From DASWRT01 sp036403035 (GTDB lineage: Bacteria; Pseudomonadota; Alphaproteobacteria; ATCC43930; CGMCC-115725): DNA of 21,069 nt. The stretch lies in contig DASWRT010000512.1 in the NCBI GenBank assembly GCA_036403035.1, forward strand, positions 1-21,069. Direction: 5' to 3'. The position numbers and the translations under genes are program-made. A model generated the notes under the pieces. The model saw only the letters and a program-made list of their open reading frames with translations, was not told the DNA's origin and made no database searches. Shown piece by piece: positions 15,876 to 21,069 of this stretch; position 1 is the stretch's first letter; each line of letters begins with the position of its first letter.

Positions 15876-16610
15876 TCAAACATTGGCGGGAGTGTCCCGG
15901 CTCTTCCTGAGGAACTCCAGCAGGTCGCGGCCGGCGGCGAGGATGTGTCGCTTCAGCAGCGCCGCCGCCTTCCCTGCCTCGCGCTGCCGGCAGAGGTCGA
16001 GCAGCTCGGCATGCTCCGCGCGCGCCCGCTCGGTCCCTTCGGTCAGCACGAGTTGCAGCCGCGTGTAGCGGTCGGTGTTGCCGAGCAGGCTGCCGGCCAG
16101 CGCGAGCGAGCGCGTCCGCCCCGACGGCCGGTAGAGCGCGGCGTGGAAGCGGCTGTTCAGCTCGCCCCACGCATGCACGTCGAGCGCCGAGAGCGACCGC
16201 TCGTACTCGGCCAGGATTCCCGCTGCTGCCGCGATGTCGGCCGGCGTCATCAGCGGGATCGCCCGCTTCAGCAGGTCGGGCTCGATCATCGCCCTGAGAT
16301 CGAACAGTTCGGCGATCTCGTCGAGCGACAGCGTCGAGACGACGGCGCCGCGGTGCGGCAGGATCGTCACCAGCCCTTCCGCTTCGAGCTGCCGGAATGC
16401 CTCGCGGATCGGGATCCGGCTGACCTCCAGCTCGTCGGCCAGGGCGTCCTGCCGCAAATTCTCGCCCTCGCGCAGGTCGCCCGCCAGGATTCGCTGCCGC
16501 AGCGCGTCGGCCACGGCGTCGGTCACCGTCCGGCGCTGGACGGGGCTGCCGCTGCCGGTGGTACGGCGGCTCCGCCCCTGCGCTGTCGCTGTCGCGGTTC
16601 GGTCGATCAT
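15876..16610 (-). CDS. GntR family (FCD-domain) transcriptional regulator
   Basis: A 244-residue FadR-subfamily regulator. A winged helix-turn-helix spans about 28-92 with RQDALADELEVSRIPIREAF and LPHRGAVV (84-91). An all-helical FCD ligand domain spans 98-235; likely metal/ligand residues are Asp104, His156 (SRFHAAL), His200 and His222. The ATG at 16608-16610 has GGAG ten bases upstream; an in-frame ATG at 16638-16640 lies in the promoter-like A/T-rich stretch and has no ribosome binding site. It is divergent from the hydroxyproline operon, and hydroxyproline genes in Sinorhizobium and others are controlled by such GntR proteins, so it is probably the local repressor responding to hydroxyproline or an intermediate (inference). 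Confidence 0.88.
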   Translation of the reverse strand: MIDRTATATAQGRSRRTTGSGSPVQRRTVTDAVADALRQRILAGDLREGENLRQDALADELEVSRIPIREAFRQLEAEGLVTILPHRGAVVSTLSLDEIAELFDLRAMIEPDLLKRAIPLMTPADIAAAAGILAEYERSLSALDVHAWGELNSRFHAALYRPSGRTRSLALAGSLLGNTDRYTRLQLVLTEGTERARAEHAELLDLCRQREAGKAAALLKRHILAAGRDLLEFLRKSRDTPANV

Positions 16611-16738
16611 CACTGTCAGGCTCCGCCGCTGCGATCTCATCGGATATTGTAAGATTGTATAAAATATGCAGACTGGGTCCGGCAATGGTGATCGACGGTC
16701 GCCGGGCGGATCATGGAAGCGGGAAGAGGAGAACGGCG
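16611..16738. promoter_or_regulatory. Divergent promoter region between the GntR gene and the hydroxyproline operon
   Basis: An A/T-rich island at 16641-16670 stands out in GC-rich DNA. It contains the direct repeat ATTGTA at 16646-16651 and 16654-16659 (8-bp period), followed by TATAAAATATG. TTGTAT/ATACAA-like elements are common in FCD-type GntR operators, so this is the best candidate binding site. The rightward ribosome binding site AGAGGAG (about 16725-16731) is seven bases from the ATG at 16739. Confidence 0.45.
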
Positions 16739-17671
16739 ATGGGCGGCGGCGGCAGGACGGTTTCGTGGCGCGGCGTGTTCCCGGCAGTGTCGACGCAGTT
16801 CTCGGAGAACGGGCAGATCGACTTCGAGGCGATCGGGCGCATCGTGCGCGCGCTCGTCGGCGATGGCGTCTCCGGGCTGATCGCGTGCGGCTCGGTCGGC
16901 GAGAACACGGTATTGTCGCCCACCGAGAAGCGCGAAGTGATTGCGACGATCCGCGACGCCGCGGACGGGCGTGTCCCGGTCATCGCGGGCGTCGCCGAGA
17001 TCACGACCGAGGCCGCCAGGAATTTCGCGCGCGACGTCGAGCGGGTGGGCGCCGACGGGCTGATGGTGATGCCGCCGATGGTCTACTCGGCGAAGCCCGC
17101 CGAGATCGTCGCCTATTTCAGGGAGGTCGCGCGGGCCTCCCGGCTGCCGATCATGCTCTACAACAACCCGCCGGCCTACCGGAACGACATCACGCCGGAC
17201 ATGCTGACGGCGCTCGCCGACATCGACACGATCGTCGCAGTGAAGGAGTCGTCGGGCGACACGCGCCGGCTCGTCGATATCCACAACGCCGTCGGCGACC
17301 GTTTCCTGCTGTTCTGCGGCCTGGACGACGTGATCCTGGAGGCGGTGACGCTCGGCGCGGTCGGCTGGATCTCCGGCCTCAGCAACGTCTTCCCGCGCGA
17401 GTGCAACCGCCTGTTCGACCTTGCCGCGTCCGGCCGCGCTGCCGAGGCGCTGCCGCTCTATCGCTGGCTGATGCCGTTGCTGCATCTCGACGCCCGCGCC
17501 GACCTCGTTCAGTGCATCAAGCTCTGCGAGCAGATCGCCGGCCGCGGTTCGGAGCGGACCCGGCCGCCGCGCCTCGCTCTCGAAGGCGCCGACCGCGCCC
17601 ATGTCGAGGCGGTGATGAAGGCGGCGCTCGCGACCCGTCCCGCCCTGCCGAGCGAGGGCCGCGCCGCATGA
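16739..17671 (+). CDS. hypD: DapA-family lyase, probable 1-pyrroline-4-hydroxy-2-carboxylate deaminase
   Basis: A 310-residue class I aldolase-fold protein of the dihydrodipicolinate synthase/N-acetylneuraminate lyase family. The Schiff-base lysine is Lys169 (VAVKESSGD) and the catalytic tyrosine is Tyr141 (LYNNPP). The substrate loop is CGSVGENTVLSP (50-61), where the second threonine of true DapA (GTTGE) is Val, arguing against lysine biosynthesis. It is followed with a 4-bp ATGA overlap by a hydroxyproline epimerase gene and then a D-amino-acid dehydrogenase gene. In that pathway a DapA-type enzyme dehydrates and deaminates 1-pyrroline-4-hydroxy-2-carboxylate to 2-oxoglutarate semialdehyde. 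The specific function is assigned from context. Confidence 0.85.
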   Translation: MGGGGRTVSWRGVFPAVSTQFSENGQIDFEAIGRIVRALVGDGVSGLIACGSVGENTVLSPTEKREVIATIRDAADGRVPVIAGVAEITTEAARNFARDVERVGADGLMVMPPMVYSAKPAEIVAYFREVARASRLPIMLYNNPPAYRNDITPDMLTALADIDTIVAVKESSGDTRRLVDIHNAVGDRFLLFCGLDDVILEAVTLGAVGWISGLSNVFPRECNRLFDLAASGRAAEALPLYRWLMPLLHLDARADLVQCIKLCEQIAGRGSERTRPPRLALEGADRAHVEAVMKAALATRPALPSEGRAA

Positions 17672-18699
17672 GTTCGGTGTTCGGCGGCGTGCCCGAGGGG
17701 AACTTCACCTTCTCCTGCATCGACGGGCACACCTGCGGCAACCCGGTCCGCCTCGTCACGGGCGGCGGGCCGCTGCTCCGCGGCGCGACGATGAGCGAGC
17801 GGCGGCAGGATTTCCTCGCCCGCTTCGACTGGGTGCGCCGCGCGCTGATGTTCGAGCCGCGCGGCCACGACGTGATGTCCGGCTCGATCCTCTACCCGCC
17901 GACCCGGCCGGACTGCGACGCCGCCATCCTGTTCATCGAGGTCTCGGGCTGTCTGCCGATGTGCGGGCACGGTACGATCGGCACGGTGACGATGGCGGTC
18001 GAGCACGGCCTGATCGTGCCGCGCGAGCCGGACCGCGTGGTGCTCGACGCGCCGGCCGGTCCCGTCGCCGCCGACCTCGTCCGCCACGGCGAGCATGTCG
18101 AGAGCGTGCGGATCACCAACGTCCCGTCCTATCTCGCGTACGAGGGCGTCGCCGTCGACGTGCCCGGCCTCGGCGAGTTGGTCGTCGATGTAGCCTATGG
18201 CGGCAACTACTACGCGATCGTCGAGCCGCAGAAGAATTACGCCGGCATCGACGCGCTCGGCGGCGCCGGGGCGATCCTGCGCCTCAGCCCGGCGGTGCGC
18301 CGCGCCGTCAACGAGCGTATCGAGGTCGTGCATCCGCTCGACCCGACGATCCGCTCGGTCTCGCACGTCATGTGGACCGACCGCCCGAGGGCGGAGCGCG
18401 CCCATGCCCGCAATGCCGTCTTCTACGGCGACAAGGCGGTCGACCGCTCGCCCTGCGGCACCGGCACGTCGGCGCGCATGGCGCAGCTCGCGGCGAAGGG
18501 CCGGCTCCGCGTCGGCGACGAGTTCGTGCACGAGAGCATCATCGGCACGATGTTCGACGGCCGCGTCGAGGCGGCGGCGACGGTCGGGCCGCATCCGGCG
18601 ATCGTGCCGAGCGTCGCCGGCTGGGCGCGCATGCACGGGATCAACACGATTTTCGTGAACGGCCGCGACCCGTTGCGCGGCGGCTTCCAGCTCGCGTGA
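17668..18699 (+). CDS. hypRE: 4-hydroxyproline 2-epimerase (proline racemase family)
   Basis: A 343-residue proline-racemase-fold enzyme. Both catalytic cysteines are present: Cys99 in MCGHGTIG and Cys263 in SPCGTGTSA, so it is an epimerase/racemase rather than a trans-3-hydroxyproline dehydratase, in which the first cysteine is Thr. IDGHTCGNP (18-26) is the family's N-terminal motif. It converts trans-4-hydroxy-L-proline to cis-4-hydroxy-D-proline, the first step of the bacterial pathway. The ATG overlaps the stop of the preceding gene (ATGA), implying translational coupling. The neighbouring deaminase and D-amino-acid dehydrogenase support hydroxyproline rather than proline as substrate. 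Confidence 0.9.
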   Translation: MSSVFGGVPEGNFTFSCIDGHTCGNPVRLVTGGGPLLRGATMSERRQDFLARFDWVRRALMFEPRGHDVMSGSILYPPTRPDCDAAILFIEVSGCLPMCGHGTIGTVTMAVEHGLIVPREPDRVVLDAPAGPVAADLVRHGEHVESVRITNVPSYLAYEGVAVDVPGLGELVVDVAYGGNYYAIVEPQKNYAGIDALGGAGAILRLSPAVRRAVNERIEVVHPLDPTIRSVSHVMWTDRPRAERAHARNAVFYGDKAVDRSPCGTGTSARMAQLAAKGRLRVGDEFVHESIIGTMFDGRVEAAATVGPHPAIVPSVAGWARMHGINTIFVNGRDPLRGGFQLA

Positions 18700-18710
18700 G
18701 GCGGCGGCAT

Positions 18711-20045
18711 ATGCGCGGCAGCGGCGGAGCGGCGGCGGGGGAGGTCGCCGTCATCGGCGGCGGCGTCATCGGCATCGCCTGCGCCCGCGCGTTGCAGCGG
18801 CGCGGCCTGCCGGTTCGCGTCTTCGAGCCCGGCGAGATCGGCGGCGGCTGCTCCGCCGGCAATGCCGGGCACATCGCGATCGACCATGTCCGTCCGCTCG
18901 CCCGGCTCGACGTGATCCGGCAGGTGCCGCGGATGCTGTCCGACCCGCTCGGGCCGTTGCGCCTGCGCTGGGACGGGTTGCCGCGGATTCTGCCCTGGCT
19001 CGCCCGCTTCGCGTTGGCCGCTGCGGCGCCCGGCCGTGTCGCCGGCAGCACGAAAGCGCTCGGCGCGCTGCTCGGCGGCGCGCTGCCGGCCTGGAAGGAT
19101 GAGATCGCGGCGACACCTGGCCTCGCCGACCTGTTCCGGCACCAGGGCTCGCTCACCCTGTTCGAGACCGAGGCGTCGTTCGCCGCGGCGCTGGAGGAGG
19201 ATCGCATCCTCGCCGAGCACGGCGTCCGCTACAGCCGGCTCGACGCCGCCGCGCTCGCCGACCTCGTCCCCGACCTCCGCGCGCCGCCGGCCGGCGGCCG
19301 GCTGCTGCCCGACGCCGCCCATGTCGTCGACCCGCTGCGCCTCGTCCGTGCGCTCGCCGAGGCGTTCGCGGCGAACGGCGGCGCCGTCGAGCGGGCGCGC
19401 GTCGCCGGCTTCAGCCTCGGCGACGACGGACAAGTGCGCTCCGTGCTGACCGACGGCGGCGGCGAACATCCGGTCGCCGCGGTCGTGATCGCGACCGGCG
19501 CCGTCCGGTCCGGCCTGACCGAACCGCTCGGCGCCGCGGTCCCGGTGACCGCCGAGCGCGGCTATCACGTGATGCTCGGCAATCCGGATGACGGCTCGGG
19601 CCTGTCGAACCGGTTCGCGATGCCGGTCGCCTTCGCCGAGCGGGGCTTCGTCGCGACGCCGATGCGCGAGGGGCTGCGCCTCGCCGGCACGGTCGAGTTG
19701 GGCGCCGCCGCCGGCCGGCCGGACTGGCGCCGCGCCGACATACTCCTGGCGCACAAGCGCGCGCTGTTCCGCGGCTTCACCGACGCCGAGGCGCGGAGCC
19801 GCTGGTTCGGCGACCGCCCGACGCTGCCGGACTACCTGCCGATGATCGGCGCGGCGCCGCGCGCCCGCAACGCGGTCCTCGCGCTGGGGCACCAGCATCT
19901 CGGCCTGACCCTCGCCGCCGTCACCGGCGCGCTGGTCGCCGACCTGATCGCGGGGAGCGGCGATAAGGAAGCGACGGGGGTCGACCTTGCTCCGTTCCGC
20001 GCCGACCGCTTCGGCGGTCCGCGACGCCGCTCGGCCGCCGCGTGA
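18711..20045 (+). CDS. hypO: FAD-dependent D-amino-acid dehydrogenase, probable D-hydroxyproline dehydrogenase
   Basis: A 444-residue DAO-fold flavoprotein. The Rossmann motif is VIGGGVIGIACA (14-25), followed by GGGCSAGNAGHI around residues 44-55, and the C-terminal flavin-binding part has DYLPMIGAAP and GHQHLGLTLAAVTG, as in DadA-like enzymes. It would oxidise cis-4-hydroxy-D-proline to 1-pyrroline-4-hydroxy-2-carboxylate, passing electrons to the respiratory chain. The start at 18711 follows the epimerase stop by 11 bp, with GAGG overlapping that stop as ribosome binding site. General D-amino-acid dehydrogenase activity is the main alternative; context favours hydroxyproline. It is convergent with the oxidase gene at the right, only 22 bp from its stop. 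Confidence 0.87.
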   Translation: MRGSGGAAAGEVAVIGGGVIGIACARALQRRGLPVRVFEPGEIGGGCSAGNAGHIAIDHVRPLARLDVIRQVPRMLSDPLGPLRLRWDGLPRILPWLARFALAAAAPGRVAGSTKALGALLGGALPAWKDEIAATPGLADLFRHQGSLTLFETEASFAAALEEDRILAEHGVRYSRLDAAALADLVPDLRAPPAGGRLLPDAAHVVDPLRLVRALAEAFAANGGAVERARVAGFSLGDDGQVRSVLTDGGGEHPVAAVVIATGAVRSGLTEPLGAAVPVTAERGYHVMLGNPDDGSGLSNRFAMPVAFAERGFVATPMREGLRLAGTVELGAAAGRPDWRRADILLAHKRALFRGFTDAEARSRWFGDRPTLPDYLPMIGAAPRARNAVLALGHQHLGLTLAAVTGALVADLIAGSGDKEATGVDLAPFRADRFGGPRRRSAAA

Positions 20046-20067
20046 GGCGGCCGACCGCGGCGCTCGC

Positions 20068-21069
20068 TCAGTGGTAGCCGACGTCGCCGCGCACCTTGCC
20101 GCGGAACACCCAGTAGGACCAGCCCGTGTACATCAGGATCACCGGCAGCAGGAACAGCGTGCCGACGCCGAGGAACGCCTGCGTGCTCGGACTGGCCGCC
20201 GCGTCCCACAGCGTGTAGTGCCGCGGCACGATCATCGGCCACAAGCTGATCGCGATTCCGACATAGGACAGCGTGAAGAGGCAGACCGCGTAGCCGAACG
20301 GAGCGCGCTCCGTTCGGGGATCGTTCAACGCCCGCCACGCGCCCCAGGCGACGAGCGCCGTCGCGACCGGCACGGGCGCGAGGAACGCGACGTTGGGCCA
20401 CGAGAACCAGCGCGCCGCGATCACGGCGTCCCGCAGCGGCGTCCAGATGCTGACCGCCGCGATCGCGATCAGCACGCCGATCAGGCAGACCCGCCCACAG
20501 CGCCGCGCCCACTCCTGGAGGTCGTTCTCGGTCTTGAGGATCAGCCACCCCGCGCCGAGCAGCCCGTAGCCGAACATCAGCGCCACCCCGGTCAGCACCG
20601 AGAACGGCGTCAGCCAGTCCATCACCGATCCGGCGAAGTGCCGCCCGTCGACCTTGAAGCCCTGGATGAAGGCGCCGAGCACCGTTCCTTGGGCGAAGGT
20701 CGCGATTGCCGAGCCGTAACAGAACCCGTGATCCCAGAAGCTGCGGTGCTCCGTGTCCTTGTAGCGGAACTCGAAGGCGACGCCGCGGAAGACCAGTCCC
20801 AGCAGCATCACCAGCACCGGGAAGTAGACGGCCGGGATGATGATCACGAAGGCGAGCGGGAACGCCGCGAACAGCGCGAGGCCGCCGAGGACGAGCCACG
20901 TCTCGTTGCCGTCCCAGATCGGCGCGATCGAGTTCATGACGCGCTGGCGCGACGATGCGTCTCCGGCGAAGCCGTAGAGGATGCCGACGCCGAGGTCGAA
21001 CCCGTCGAGCAGCACGTAGAAGAACACCCCGACGCCGAGGATCAGGGTCCATACCGGGACGAGGTCGAT
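20068..21069 (-). CDS. cydB: Cytochrome bd/CIO-type ubiquinol oxidase subunit II, missing only its first residue(s) at the window edge
   Basis: At least 333 residues of a polytopic membrane protein. The visible N-terminus reads IDLVPVWTLILGVGVFFYVL and then DGFDLGVGIL, so the start codon should lie just outside the window; the internal GTG at 21027 is not the start. Other family landmarks are NSIAPIWDGNETWLVLGG, FRGVAFEFRYK and the C-terminal TGWSYWVFRGKV. Subunit II pairs with the haem-bearing subunit I (CydA/CioA), which should lie upstream, beyond the right edge. The ~334-residue length and the GNETWLVLGG segment are closer to cyanide-insensitive (CioB) forms than to E. coli CydB. No terminator is obvious in the 22-bp gap to the convergent dehydrogenase gene. 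Confidence 0.93.
   Translation of the reverse strand: MDLVPVWTLILGVGVFFYVLLDGFDLGVGILYGFAGDASSRQRVMNSIAPIWDGNETWLVLGGLALFAAFPLAFVIIIPAVYFPVLVMLLGLVFRGVAFEFRYKDTEHRSFWDHGFCYGSAIATFAQGTVLGAFIQGFKVDGRHFAGSVMDWLTPFSVLTGVALMFGYGLLGAGWLILKTENDLQEWARRCGRVCLIGVLIAIAAVSIWTPLRDAVIAARWFSWPNVAFLAPVPVATALVAWGAWRALNDPRTERAPFGYAVCLFTLSYVGIAISLWPMIVPRHYTLWDAAASPSTQAFLGVGTLFLLPVILMYTGWSYWVFRGKVRGDVGYH

Noticed and set aside
16739..17671. Annotation as lysine-biosynthetic dihydrodipicolinate synthase (dapA)
   Set aside because: The GTTGE-type loop is changed to GSVGE and the gene is embedded in a hydroxyproline operon.
17668..18699. Annotation as trans-3-hydroxy-L-proline dehydratase
   Set aside because: Both catalytic cysteines (Cys99 and Cys263) are present; dehydratases have Thr at the first position.
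18423..19898. A 491-codon leftward frame opposite the epimerase and dehydrogenase genes
   Set aside because: Same GC artefact; it cuts across two well-supported genes and shows no family signature.
19832..21052. A 406-codon leftward frame overlapping the oxidase gene in another phase
   Set aside because: The overlapping frame at 20068-21069 carries clear oxidase subunit II motifs; this one is Arg-rich shadow.

Overview
The window is high-GC, densely coded DNA, most likely from a metabolically versatile alphaproteobacterium (Hyphomicrobiales or a relative). The clues are the strong G/C preference at third positions, the isolated LIV-type binding protein, the Nramp-like transporter, and a small hypothetical protein of a type I associate with Bradyrhizobium-like genomes. 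No phage, insertion sequence, CRISPR, rRNA or tRNA was seen. The taxonomy is inference.

Left region (1-6.6 kb): an aerobic benzoyl-CoA (box) pathway locus. Leftward genes are a stand-alone flavodoxin and then the start of a benzoate-CoA ligase, cut by the window edge. Rightward genes are boxR (XRE regulator with a shikimate-kinase-like domain), boxC (ring-opening lyase), boxB (di-iron epoxidase) and an adrenodoxin-reductase-type ferredoxin/flavodoxin-NADP+ reductase. The usual reductase partner BoxA (two [4Fe-4S] clusters plus a plant-type FNR) is not in the window. The flavodoxin and the reductase bracket the pathway and could replace it. An 18-bp box, 17/18 identical, lies in both the flavodoxin/boxR intergenic region and the boxC promoter, so all these genes may share BoxR control.

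Middle region (6.7-13.6 kb), same strand: an acyl-CoA dehydrogenase, a Tat-exported aromatic/amino-acid-type ABC binding protein, a crotonase, a feruloyl-CoA-synthase-like ligase and a MarR regulator. Together they look like uptake, CoA activation and side-chain beta-oxidation of phenylpropanoids, which would feed benzoyl-CoA or substituted benzoyl-CoAs toward the box genes. Two inverted repeats between these genes could tune operon expression. A 476-bp gene-free stretch before marR holds several palindromes.

Right region (13.6-21 kb): a leftward Nramp-family transporter with non-canonical metal-site motifs; a leftward small membrane protein of unknown function; a leftward FCD-type GntR regulator divergent from a tight three-gene operon for trans-4-hydroxy-L-proline breakdown (DapA-family deaminase, hydroxyproline 2-epimerase, D-hydroxyproline dehydrogenase); and, convergent with that operon, a leftward cytochrome bd/CIO-type oxidase subunit II that runs off the right edge.
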